Below, piece after piece: positions 5,012 to 11,604 of a stretch of DNA of 31,420 bases. How positions within the stretch are numbered: the stretch's first letter is position 1; each line of letters opens with the position of its first letter. A program made the position numbers and the translations under genes. The notes under the pieces are model-generated. The model ran no database searches. It was not told the DNA's origin and saw nothing but the letters and a program-made list of their open reading frames with translations. This DNA is from a virus. The stretch spans positions 1-31,420 of the IMG/VR virus record IMGVR_UViG_3300028388_001432; one strand, written 5' to 3'.

Positions 5012-6635
5012 TCCGTTCAGCAAACAGATCTACGCCATCAAGCGTGGCGGCAAGATGACCATCCAGGCCGGCATCGATGGTCTGCGCAGCATCGCCGAAC
5101 GCACCGGCCAGCTCGACGGTTCTGAGACGTTTTGGTGCGGCGAAGATGGCGAATGGAAAGACGTTTGGCTTGGCAGCAAGCCACCTGCCGCAGCTAAGAC
5201 CATCATTCACCGCAAAGGCAGCCAGCATCCGTTCGTTGGTGTTGCGCGGTACGCGGATTACAACGCCGGCCAGGGGCTGTGGAACAAGATGGGTGCCGCG
5301 ATGATCGCCAAATGCTACACTCCTGACACAGAGATTCTCACGGATCACGGATTTGTCCGTTTCCCTGATGTCACCAAAGACATGAGGATCCTTCAAGTCA
5401 CAGATTCTGGGCTTGAACCGGTGGACGCGACTCCATTTGCGCAGTCCTATTCTGGCCCAATGATCAAGTGGGCGTCAAAGCGAGGTGGCGGAATTGATTT
5501 TTGCGTGACTCCCAATCACGACATGCTGCTTTGCTCTGGAGAAGTAATTGAGGCTAGTGATCTTTTTGATAGAACGACTCAGCGCTCTCAAGATCGCATT
5601 CCGCTCACCGCATCTTTCGCCAAAGAAGATGCTCCTTATAGCAACACAGCAATCAAACTTGCTGCAGCCTATCTCGCTGATGGATCTGATTACAACAACG
5701 CAGGATTCAAAATCTCCGTTTCACGGGACAGAAAAATCGAGAAACTAAAATCTATTGGTGGCTTTTATAGGTCATCTATTCGCGAATGTGCTGGCGACAC
5801 GGCTAGATCCTCAAGTGGTCGAGTAATCACTACTAAATCAAACAAAATCGAGTATTTTTACGAGTGGAGCGCTATTGAGGAGATTGTCGGTCCTTCTAAA
5901 AAAATATCTGCTGAAACAGTTCTATCTTTGTCTCAACGACAAGCTAGGTTGCTGGTTGACACTTGGATGTTTTTTGATGGACACGAACAGCGCAATGGAG
6001 TTCGGCGAGTCAGCATGGCGCGTGAAACACACGCATCTATTTTTGAGATCGCAGCAGTTCAAGCTGGCTACTCAATTTCGGAACGCCGGCAAACAACATC
6101 CGACATCGGATCTTGCTGGAATTTCACGCTGACATCAAAAGAGGATGTCCGCGTCCGGCTGCGATGGGACGGCCCATCTAAATCGTCGGTTGGTCTTGAG
6201 ATTCAAGACTCAAATCCATCCGGCGCTGTTTGGTGTGTCACCGTGCCCACCCATGTCATCGTGACTCGGCGACATGGCATGTCCTGGATTGGCCGCCAGT
6301 GCTCCGAAGCGCTCGCATTGCGTAAAGCGTTCCCGGCTGATCTGTCCGGTGTCTATGGCTCTGAGGAGATGGAGCAAGCCGAGGATGTCCAGGCTGTCAC
6401 CGTCACGGCTGAACCAGCACCGGCAGCACCGGCAGGCGACGAGAAGGTGTTCAATGCCGGCAAGGCTGCTATCGCCAAAGTCATGAGCGTCAATCAACTC
6501 AAGGCGCTGCAGGAACGAATGGAAGCCCGCTCGGGTGAGCTGAGCGATGAGCAGATGACGCAACTGCTGGAGCTGCTGATGGCCAAAGAGAAGGAGCTGA
6601 GCGAGGTTGAAGAGGATCCATTTGCTGATGACTGA
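4977..6635 (+). CDS. bet: Bet/RecT-type single-strand annealing protein with intein, N-terminus missing
   Basis: A 552-residue precursor. Residues 1-112 and 442-552 together make a Bet-family single-strand annealing protein of 223 residues: YACQRTGLDPFSKQIYAIKR, then MTIQAGIDGLRSIAERTG, then the split motif AAMIAKC/SEALALRKAFPADLSG. It anneals DNA made single-stranded by the exonuclease upstream. Residues 113-441 are an intein. Bet proteins usually have about 45-55 residues before the segment that opens this protein (compare lambda Bet), so the N-terminal part appears lost. ATG 4977 is the first start within Bet-like sequence; the frame is open from 4926, but that part reads as shifted exonuclease code. 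After splicing, the Pro/Ala-rich linker and acidic tail (SEVEEDPFADD) remain. Confidence 0.85.
   Translation: MFAYACQRTGLDPFSKQIYAIKRGGKMTIQAGIDGLRSIAERTGQLDGSETFWCGEDGEWKDVWLGSKPPAAAKTIIHRKGSQHPFVGVARYADYNAGQGLWNKMGAAMIAKCYTPDTEILTDHGFVRFPDVTKDMRILQVTDSGLEPVDATPFAQSYSGPMIKWASKRGGGIDFCVTPNHDMLLCSGEVIEASDLFDRTTQRSQDRIPLTASFAKEDAPYSNTAIKLAAAYLADGSDYNNAGFKISVSRDRKIEKLKSIGGFYRSSIRECAGDTARSSSGRVITTKSNKIEYFYEWSAIEEIVGPSKKISAETVLSLSQRQARLLVDTWMFFDGHEQRNGVRRVSMARETHASIFEIAAVQAGYSISERRQTTSDIGSCWNFTLTSKEDVRVRLRWDGPSKSSVGLEIQDSNPSGAVWCVTVPTHVIVTRRHGMSWIGRQCSEALALRKAFPADLSGVYGSEEMEQAEDVQAVTVTAEPAPAAPAGDEKVFNAGKAAIAKVMSVNQLKALQERMEARSGELSDEQMTQLLELLMAKEKELSEVEEDPFADD
5313..6299 (+). other. Intein with LAGLIDADG endonuclease, inserted in Bet
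   Basis: An in-frame insertion of 329 residues between Lys-112 and Cys-442 of the Bet precursor. Intein numbering: Cys1 with CYTPDTEILTDHGF (block A, 1-14), TPNHDML (block B with T-x-x-H, 66-72), LAAAYLADG (first LAGLIDADG motif, 116-124), LLVDTWMFFDG (second, 213-223), and AVWCVTVPTHVIVTRR to WIGRQ (blocks F and G, 305-329), then extein Cys+1. It would cut itself out of the host protein and join the flanks. Its endonuclease would spread the element to empty bet genes, if still active. The C-terminal residue is Gln and the usual penultimate His is replaced. The DNA is clearly more A+T-rich than the flanking bet sequence, which suggests recent acquisition. Confidence 0.9.
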
Positions 6636-6837
6636 ACCGTACCTGACTACTGAACAACTCGCTGAGCGCTGGGGCATGAAACCCAGCGCCATCAAAAATC
6701 AACGCACACGTGGCGTTGGTCCGAAATACGTCACCCTGCCGCGTGTTGGCACACCAGCTGGCACGCCACGGGTTCGTTATCCACTTGCACACGTCCTCGC
6801 ATTCGAGGAATCCAATAACATCACACCACTGAACTGA
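6628..6837 (+). CDS. Helix-turn-helix (excisionase/MerR-like) DNA-binding protein
   Basis: A 69-residue protein consisting of one winged-helix domain of the excisionase/MerR-like type: LTTEQLAERWGMKPSAIKNQ (about residues 6-25) forms the helix-turn-helix, followed by a wing with PRVRYPLAHVLAFEE. A paralogue lies at 8206-8403 with the same order of motifs. It starts 8 bp before the bet stop, so it is translationally coupled. Such small proteins serve as excisionases or transcription regulators in phages. No integrase is present in the window, so regulation is the better guess. Confidence 0.8.
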   Translation: MTEPYLTTEQLAERWGMKPSAIKNQRTRGVGPKYVTLPRVGTPAGTPRVRYPLAHVLAFEESNNITPLN

Positions 6838-6842
6838 ACATC

Positions 6843-7235
6843 ATGAGCCTCTACGCAAACGGCATCATTCGCATCATCACCCAACCCGAAGCCCGTTATT
6901 TCGAGAGCGGGACTATGGTCGTCAACTTTGCAGCTGGTATCCAGGAAGGCAAAGATAAAAACGGTAACTACATCAACAACGCCATTGACGTTGAGGTGTG
7001 GGGCAAAACTGGCCAGACGATCGTGGATCGCTGCAAAGTGAAAGATTCGATTATGGTGACTGGCAACATCAAGCGCCAGGAATGGCAGGATAAGGAGACC
7101 GGCGCCAAGCGCAGCAAGCACGTATTAAGCGTTGGGCGCTTTGAGTTCCTGCCACGCGCCACCAGCGATGAGTCATCGCCACGCGCAGCGGCTCAGCCAG
7201 CAGCGGCGCCAAGCAACGAAGAAGTGCCGTTCTGA
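6843..7235 (+). CDS. ssb: Single-stranded DNA-binding protein
   Basis: 130 residues with an OB-fold of the SSB type: NGIIRIITQPEARYFESGTM at the start, then AIDVEVWGKTGQTIVDRCKVKD and MVTGNIKRQEWQDKETG. An Ala/Pro-rich linker follows and the short acidic end NEEVPF. That tail corresponds to the DDDIPF-type tip through which SSB recruits partner proteins. It coats single-stranded DNA in replication and recombination and works with the exonuclease and annealase just upstream. The start lies 5 bp after the previous stop. The gene is followed by another AACCGGCACAC motif. Confidence 0.93.
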   Translation: MSLYANGIIRIITQPEARYFESGTMVVNFAAGIQEGKDKNGNYINNAIDVEVWGKTGQTIVDRCKVKDSIMVTGNIKRQEWQDKETGAKRSKHVLSVGRFEFLPRATSDESSPRAAAQPAAAPSNEEVPF

Positions 7236-7236
7236 G

Positions 7237-7247
7237 AACCGGCACAC
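7237..7247 (+). repeat. AACCGGCACAC motif after ssb
   Basis: The first block of the bipartite early element lies one base after the ssb stop. A weak match to the second block (ATAGTGGTCTCACC) is seen about 42 bp later, near 7278-7291. It may be a diverged fourth copy driving the next gene run. Confidence 0.45.
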
Positions 7248-7331
7248 AACACAGCTAAGCGGAGCTGAATAGGGTCGATAGTGGTCTCACCGGAGGCAAT
7301 CGGCCCTCCACTCGGCAGCCCAGAGGCTGCG

Positions 7332-7526
7332 ATGATCATGCAAGCCATCCTCGATATGGCCGGAGAGCAGCTGGACATCGGCCAGAAGGTCTGGGTAGAC
7401 ATGCCGCACATGGCCGACTGGTTTCCCGGCGCAGTGATGTTTGCCGAAGTAATCGAAGGCCACCGCGGAACCGGGCACACGACGCGTCACCACGAGCCCG
7501 CCCTATTTTCTACCACCACCCCATGA
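7332..7526 (+). CDS. Hypothetical small protein (64 aa)
   Basis: I do not recognise this protein. From ATG 7332 it has 64 residues, with a helix (MQAILDMAGEQLDIGQKV) followed by VDMPHMADWFPGAVMFAEVIEG and a His/Thr-rich end. The frame is open further left and a GTG at 7281 would add 17 residues, so the true start is uncertain. Its stop overlaps the ATG of the next gene (ATGA, 7523-7526). Confidence 0.5.
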   Translation: MIMQAILDMAGEQLDIGQKVWVDMPHMADWFPGAVMFAEVIEGHRGTGHTTRHHEPALFSTTTP

Positions 7527-7825
7527 CCATCACCATCCCCACCGACGAGGCCCTCGGCCTCCAGACCAAACGCATCATCACCGCCGTAGCCACCGTGGCC
7601 GTGGCGTTCTACGTCGCCGGCTATGTGCTCGGCACTGCTGTCCACTGGACCAGCGAGCACTTGACACGGCTACCTGCCATTGCATTGACCACCATCACCA
7701 CCACTTCCGATCATGCTGGCCCGCATCCTTTTGTTCCTGCTGCCCACAGTCGTGATCGCTATGGTCCTAGCCGACCACGGCAATCCCAGACTCAACCCAG
7801 CCGTTCAGGAGTCGGGTTCGCATGA
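7523..7825 (+). CDS. Small membrane protein (100 aa)
   Basis: It has one clear membrane segment near the N-terminus (IITAVATVAVAFYVAGYVLGTA, about residues 18-39), then HWTSEHLTRLPA. The last 40 residues are basic, Ser/Pro-rich and look less natural. They are encoded in DNA that in another frame gives a second hydrophobic small protein (7713-7865), so the overlap could be real dual coding or the gene may functionally end earlier. It starts by ATGA overlap with the previous gene and ends by ATGA overlap with the next. Role unknown. Confidence 0.5.
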   Translation: MTITIPTDEALGLQTKRIITAVATVAVAFYVAGYVLGTAVHWTSEHLTRLPAIALTTITTTSDHAGPHPFVPAAHSRDRYGPSRPRQSQTQPSRSGVGFA

Positions 7826-7865
7826 AAAAGTTCTACTTTGCCATTCCCGAGGCGAATGTATTTGA
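7713..7865 (+). CDS. Possible nested small membrane protein (50 aa)
   Basis: Fifty residues opening with ARILLFLLPTVVIAMVLADH, a strong membrane or signal-type segment, followed by a polar stretch (GNPRLNPAVQESG). It lies in a different frame inside the end of the 7523-7825 gene and overlaps the next gene by 44 bp. The first 38 residues look like a real protein; the end reads through the neighbour. Nested membrane proteins occur in phages, for example in spanin pairs, but there is no lysis gene close by. Low certainty. Confidence 0.35.
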   Translation: MLARILLFLLPTVVIAMVLADHGNPRLNPAVQESGSHEKVLLCHSRGECI

Positions 7866-8040
7866 AGTGGTGCGTGCTGCATCCTTCACCGAAGCAAAGC
7901 AAATCGCAGCTAAAGAATGGCTGCCCTACTGGAACCAAATCCAATGGCTAAACCATCCGCAGACTTTCAAAGAGGCGACATCGTTTACGTCCACGGCAAC
8001 CGCCGCCGATGGGTCGCGATCGTTGAACGCACAGATGTGA
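7822..8040 (+). CDS. Hypothetical small protein (72 aa)
   Basis: I do not recognise the function. The first 48 residues form a neat beta-beta-alpha pattern (KKFYFAIPEANVFEVVRAAS, then FTEAKQIAAKEWLPYWNQIQWL). Several phage and cyanobacterial small proteins share this pattern of an aromatic helix followed by NxIxWL. The remaining Thr/Ser/Ala-rich end overlaps the next gene in another frame and may be dispensable. It starts by ATGA overlap. Confidence 0.62.
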   Translation: MKKFYFAIPEANVFEVVRAASFTEAKQIAAKEWLPYWNQIQWLNHPQTFKEATSFTSTATAADGSRSLNAQM

Positions 8041-8138
8041 TGACACCATTCCCGCATTACATCTGCCAAAAGGAAGACGGCAGCCAATGGCAAATCAGCA
8101 AGCTGGAGCTATCGGCTAACCCGATTGATCCGCATTGA
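7944..8138 (+). CDS. Hypothetical small SH3-like protein (64 aa)
   Basis: Sixty-four residues that read like a small beta-barrel: FQRGDIVYVHGNRRRWVAIV, then HYICQKEDGSQWQISKLELS. The GDxVYV opening and the WQxxxxxL end are typical of SH3-like folds, but no specific family is recognised. It overlaps the previous gene by 97 bp in a different frame, an unusually large overlap for this region. The start at ATG 7944 is the first that gives the barrel intact. Confidence 0.62.
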   Translation: MAKPSADFQRGDIVYVHGNRRRWVAIVERTDVMTPFPHYICQKEDGSQWQISKLELSANPIDPH

Positions 8139-8205
8139 GAGGGACTTGCGCCGCCCACCACCCACAGGTTTGCGGCGCTATCCCGTGCACACCTTAGCGA
8201 CACCT

Positions 8206-8403
8206 ATGGAGACTGACTTCTTGACCACCGAACAACTCGCCGCAAGGCTTGGGTTGAAACCTGCCACCATCAAGGGTTGGCGGTATCGCGGCATTGGGCC
8301 GCACTGGCGTGAACTGCCACGTGCTGGCCGCAGCCCACGACAGCCGCGTGTGCGCTACCGACTGGAAGACGTTGAGCGCTGGGAGGCGACAGGTGATGAA
8401 TGA
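8206..8403 (+). CDS. Helix-turn-helix DNA-binding protein, paralogue
   Basis: A 65-residue winged-helix protein: FLTTEQLAARLGLKPATIKG (residues 5-24) for the helix-turn-helix, then RGIGPHW, then PRVRYRLEDVERWE for the wing. It is a clear paralogue of the protein at 6628-6837 and probably binds a related site. The ATG at 8206 gives the same N-terminal layout as the paralogue; the longer frame from 8125 is rejected. The stop overlaps the start of thyX (ATGAATGA). Confidence 0.78.
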   Translation: METDFLTTEQLAARLGLKPATIKGWRYRGIGPHWRELPRAGRSPRQPRVRYRLEDVERWEATGDE

Positions 8404-9025
8404 ACAGGTCCGCTTCGTGCATTGCACGCCTGATGCTGAGCGACTCATCGTCAAGATGGCTCGCGTCAGCAATCCCAGCAATGACGAGAACTGGGACACC
8501 GGCCCTCGGTTGCTGCGCTATCTAATCAAGCACAAGCACTGGTCACCGTTCGAGATGGCGTCGTTATGCGTTTTCATCGAAACCGAGCGCGACATCGCCG
8601 CTCAGATCCTGCGGCATCGTTCGTTCAGTTTCCAAGAGTTTTCGACTCGTTACGCTCGCACCACCGTCGCCGAATGTCCAGCGCAACGCGTGCAAGATCC
8701 GACCAACCGTCAGAGCAGCTACGACAGCCTCAGCGATGATGACAAACGCCGCTGGGATGAACGCTGCGCTCGCCTGATCGGAGACGCATACCTCCTTTAT
8801 GAAGACATGCTTTCCGAAGGCTTGGCCAAGGAAACAGCGCGGAGAATTCTACCGCTTTGCACACCGACCAGGCTCTACATGCACGGCTCGCTGCGTAGCT
8901 GGTTGCACTTCATCGATGTCCGCACCGATGTTGGCACCCAGCTTGAGCATCGCCGTTTAGCAGAGCAATGCCGCGAGATCTTTACGGCGCAGTTTCCGGT
9001 CATCGCGGAGGCTGCATGGGCATGA
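8396..9025 (+). CDS. thyX: Flavin-dependent thymidylate synthase ThyX
   Basis: A 209-residue ThyX. It converts dUMP to dTMP using FAD, NADPH and methylene-tetrahydrofolate, independently of ThyA and dihydrofolate reductase. The family signature RHR-x7-S is present at residues 73-83 as RHRSFSFQEFS, followed by TRYA. The dUMP-binding end RLYMHGSLRSWLHFIDVR is also intact, and the length is normal. ATG 8396 overlaps the stop of the previous gene. With the Dcd-family enzyme at 12836-13351 it would raise thymidine nucleotides for phage DNA synthesis. ThyX is frequent in cyanophages. Confidence 0.97.
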   Translation: MNEQVRFVHCTPDAERLIVKMARVSNPSNDENWDTGPRLLRYLIKHKHWSPFEMASLCVFIETERDIAAQILRHRSFSFQEFSTRYARTTVAECPAQRVQDPTNRQSSYDSLSDDDKRRWDERCARLIGDAYLLYEDMLSEGLAKETARRILPLCTPTRLYMHGSLRSWLHFIDVRTDVGTQLEHRRLAEQCREIFTAQFPVIAEAAWA

Positions 9026-9153
9026 CTGGATCCCGCCGCGAGCGCTACCTGAAGGCGCTTGAAATCGCAGAACGCCATGGCAACAAGTTCATGGCACAGA
9101 ACATCCGCGCTGAGTTGCGGAAGCTCGATTCACAGGAGACTCGCAATGACTGA
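9016..9153 (+). CDS. Hypothetical small protein (45 aa)
   Basis: Forty-five basic residues, essentially one long helix pair (RRERYLKALEIAERHGNKFMAQNIRAELRKLD). I do not recognise it, though it resembles the short helical proteins that often follow thyX in such phages. ATG 9016 has a Shine-Dalgarno-like GGAGG four bases upstream. ATG 9022, in the ATGA overlap with thyX, is the alternative start. Confidence 0.6.
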   Translation: MGMTGSRRERYLKALEIAERHGNKFMAQNIRAELRKLDSQETRND

Positions 9154-9484
9154 CCGCTCCATCACCCCACCGCCGGAGCTACTCAAGCAGTGGGAAGACG
9201 ATTGGTTTGATGAACGTAAAAACGTTGACATACTCTTGATCCAGGCGTACCAAGCTGGTGCGGATGCTGAGCTGGAGGCGTGCGTGGGGTGGCTAAACGA
9301 TGTTGGCTACGCAGGCATCGGAACTGAACTCCGCGCTGCCCGCCGCCCGAAGCCACCGAGTCTGAAGGAGCAAGCGCTAGTCGCACTTCATGCTGTTGCC
9401 GCTGGGGCAAATGATATGCGCGAGCAGTGCCATGACCTTGAGACAATCCGCCGCGCCATTGAATCAATCCCTGACCCTTCGTAG
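9146..9484 (+). CDS. Conserved phage/cyanobacterial small protein (112 aa)
   Basis: 112 residues of a type I associate with Synechococcus phages and genomes. Marks are ITPPPELLKQWEDDWFDE at the start, the helix QAYQAGADAELEACVGWL, the basic LRAARRPKPPSLKEQAL, and a closing helix with ETIRRAIESIPD. The function is not known. It is soluble, acidic at the start and basic in the middle. It overlaps the previous stop by 8 bp. Confidence 0.75.
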   Translation: MTDRSITPPPELLKQWEDDWFDERKNVDILLIQAYQAGADAELEACVGWLNDVGYAGIGTELRAARRPKPPSLKEQALVALHAVAAGANDMREQCHDLETIRRAIESIPDPS

Positions 9485-9503
9485 TGGAACCCACTAATCA
9501 CTC

Positions 9504-9668
9504 ATGTCTATAACAACAATCAAGCGCTGCCAGCCAAATCCGCTCTGGTGGTACACCGTCGAAGACTGCTATGTCGAAGGCGAGCCAGAGTCAGGTACTG
9601 GGCTGACAATTACGTATTTTGACGAAAACAAGCTAGCGGGGGGAGCGCTTGCTTTGTGTTTCCCGTGA
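9504..9668 (+). CDS. Hypothetical small protein (54 aa)
   Basis: I do not recognise this protein. Its 54 residues include CQPNPLWWYTVEDCYVEGEP and then GTGLTITYFDENKLAGGAL. It seems beta-rich with two Cys residues in the first third. There are no clear motifs. It is isolated by small gaps on both sides. Confidence 0.5.
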   Translation: MSITTIKRCQPNPLWWYTVEDCYVEGEPESGTGLTITYFDENKLAGGALALCFP

Positions 9669-9736
9669 AGACGCCCTGCTCTTGCGAGATGCTATTAACC
9701 AGCTCTACCCGCCCTCCTAGCCATTTCCACACTTCT

Positions 9737-9988
9737 ATGTCTGAACTTTCACCCGCCGCGCAAGCTGTATTGGATGCTTACCGCAACCCACACATTGATC
9801 CGGCGCTGCTCTTCAACTACAAGAACACATATGCCCTCGCCGCCGCCCTGCGAGCTGCTGCGGATCAAGTGGTGCCTAAAGAATGGTCTACCATTGAAGA
9901 CTACAACGAATACGAGCAAGGCGTTGCCGCTGCACACATCAAGTATCGCAACCAAATTCTCGCCATTGCAGACGAGATTGAAGCCTAG
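9737..9988 (+). CDS. Conserved small helical protein (83 aa)
   Basis: 83 residues: SPAAQAVLDAYRNPHIDPAL, then ALAAALRAAADQVVPKEWST, and a closing helix KYRNQILAIADEIEA. The AAALRAxADQVVP pattern is one I associate with a small protein of cyanobacteria and their phages whose function is unknown. ATG 9737 is chosen because the 9656 start of the same frame adds unlike residues. Confidence 0.7.
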   Translation: MSELSPAAQAVLDAYRNPHIDPALLFNYKNTYALAAALRAAADQVVPKEWSTIEDYNEYEQGVAAAHIKYRNQILAIADEIEA

Positions 9989-10114
9989 TAGCCACCTTCA
10001 ATATTTGCTTTCTTGATAAACTCCAATTACCAGGAATCCGAGTGGTGACCAAGCTCTCGCCTCAAGCTCAAGCAGTGCCATCGTCGCTACAGTGAAGGCA
10101 CTGAACCGCACCGC

Positions 10115-11266
10115 ATGGCGGCAGACGAACAGCTGAAGTTCACCTGCCGCCGGTCGCGTCGTTGCCGTGAGAAGCTGCCTGCTGATCTGCTCTACCGCGA
10201 TGAGGCAAGCGGTGAGCTGTACTGCAAAGCTGGTCATTGCCCCAAAGGCAAAGGCGACACGCAAGAAGCACTGACACAACTGCAGATCGAGAACCGTCGC
10301 TTGCGAGAGCAGGTGCGTAGCCAGACCAGCGATCAAGACAGGCTGTTGAGCAAAGTCGAGAGCCTGCAGGAGCAGCTGGCTACGGCCTTGGAGATCCGTG
10401 ATATCGAGCAGCCCGCACCGCTTGCCACGGACGCCACAGGCAAGCGCAGCGAGACTGTGCCGCTGCTGCTGTGCTCTGACTGGCATTGCGGTGCCAACGT
10501 CGATCCTGCAACGGTCTGCGGCCTCAACCATTATGACGTTGACATTTTCCATGAACGTGCCGGTGCATTGTTCCGCAACACGCTGCGGGTTGTGCGGATG
10601 CTCCGTTCGACCACAGAAGTGAGCAAATGCGTCATCTGGCTTGGTGGTGATCTGATTGATAACTGGCTCCATCCTGACCAAGTGGAGACGCAGATCCTGA
10701 GCCCAACGCAGCAGCTGATCGAATGCGAGCGTGCCATCGTTGCTGGCCTTGATCACCTCCTGGAGCACGGCGACTTCGAGCAAATCATCGTGCCCTGCTC
10801 CTTCGGGAATCACGGCCGCACAACGGAGAAGATGCGAGCAGGCAACGCCGCCGCCACCAGCTACGAATGGTTGATGTACAAATCCCTTGCTCGGCATTAC
10901 CGCAAGGAACCACGCATCAGCTTTGACATCAGCGATGGCAACATCCACTACGTAGACATCCTTGGTCATCGTTTGCGGTTCCATCACGGCGATGCCATCA
11001 GATACGGCGGCGGTGTCGGCGGTATCACGATCCCGCTTCAAAAATGGATCTACCGGCAAGACCAAGGCATCAAGGCTGACCATACCTTCATGGGGCACTT
11101 CCATCAACTGACGATGGGTCAGAACTGGTCAGTCAATGGCAGCCTGATCGGCGCCACGCCATACGGCATGAAGTTAGGCTTTGCGCCAGAACGTCCGCAA
11201 CAGCTGCTACGTTGCATCGACTCAGAGCGAGGTTTCACAATATCAGCGCCCATCCTCACTGATTAG
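10115..11266 (+). CDS. Metallophosphoesterase with Cys-rich N-terminus and coiled coil
   Basis: A 383-residue protein in three parts. Residues 1-45 carry four Cys (11, 17, 37, 42) spaced like a zinc ribbon. Residues 50-95 are a coiled coil (LTQLQIENRRLREQVRSQ and onward). From about 115 comes a calcineurin-type phosphoesterase with all metal motifs: SDWHCG (Asp122, His124), GGDLID (Asp179), GNHGR (231-235), HHGD (290-293) and GHFHQ (327-331). Such enzymes hydrolyse phosphodiesters with two metal ions, and phage members may be nucleases. The zinc and coiled-coil parts suggest DNA binding and oligomerisation. Coding-like sequence continues upstream of ATG 10115 without a usual start codon, so the true start is slightly uncertain. 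Confidence 0.88.
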   Translation: MAADEQLKFTCRRSRRCREKLPADLLYRDEASGELYCKAGHCPKGKGDTQEALTQLQIENRRLREQVRSQTSDQDRLLSKVESLQEQLATALEIRDIEQPAPLATDATGKRSETVPLLLCSDWHCGANVDPATVCGLNHYDVDIFHERAGALFRNTLRVVRMLRSTTEVSKCVIWLGGDLIDNWLHPDQVETQILSPTQQLIECERAIVAGLDHLLEHGDFEQIIVPCSFGNHGRTTEKMRAGNAAATSYEWLMYKSLARHYRKEPRISFDISDGNIHYVDILGHRLRFHHGDAIRYGGGVGGITIPLQKWIYRQDQGIKADHTFMGHFHQLTMGQNWSVNGSLIGATPYGMKLGFAPERPQQLLRCIDSERGFTISAPILTD

Positions 11267-11575
11267 GTGGATCACTGCATCGATGGCTGCTACCTTGTGC
11301 CACGTCGTCACGCCAAGCGTCAATTCAGGCGATCGATACTCGAAGCATGGGAGCACCGCTGCGCTTATTGCGGCAAACCAGCCACAACGCTGGATCACGT
11401 TCGGCCACGCAGTAAAGGCGGACAGACTGACCGAGCGAACTTGATAAGCTGCTGCGCTAACTGCAACTCGCGTAAGGGATCTGACGACTGGGTGGCGTGG
11501 TTCAGGCTGCAACCGTTCTGGACCGCTGAAGCGGAAGGCACGATCTGGTTGTGGTTGCACCAAGATCAGTGTTAA
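11267..11575 (+). CDS. HNH endonuclease
   Basis: A 102-residue HNH nuclease starting with GTG directly after the stop of the phosphoesterase gene. The domain is complete: CAYCG (first Cys pair), TTLDHVRPRSKGG (catalytic His in DHV), then NLISCCANCNSRKG (Asn and second Cys pair). This is the common McrA-like HNH core. It could be a homing nuclease, or part of replication or packaging. The adjacency to the phosphoesterase and lack of any gap suggest they are co-translated. Confidence 0.88.
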   Translation: MDHCIDGCYLVPRRHAKRQFRRSILEAWEHRCAYCGKPATTLDHVRPRSKGGQTDRANLISCCANCNSRKGSDDWVAWFRLQPFWTAEAEGTIWLWLHQDQC

Positions 11576-11604
11576 GATGCGCCGGTCGTCACCACCACCC
11601 ACTG

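Noticed and set aside
9998-11107. 369-codon open frame on the minus strand
   Set aside because: It lies antisense to the metallophosphoesterase, whose protein has all catalytic motifs. The minus frame gives no recognisable pattern.
11550-11604. Possible promoter for the sigma gene (TTGTGG, 18 bp, TAAGAT)
   Set aside because: It lies within the end of the HNH gene and matches the consensus poorly; such matches are expected by chance.
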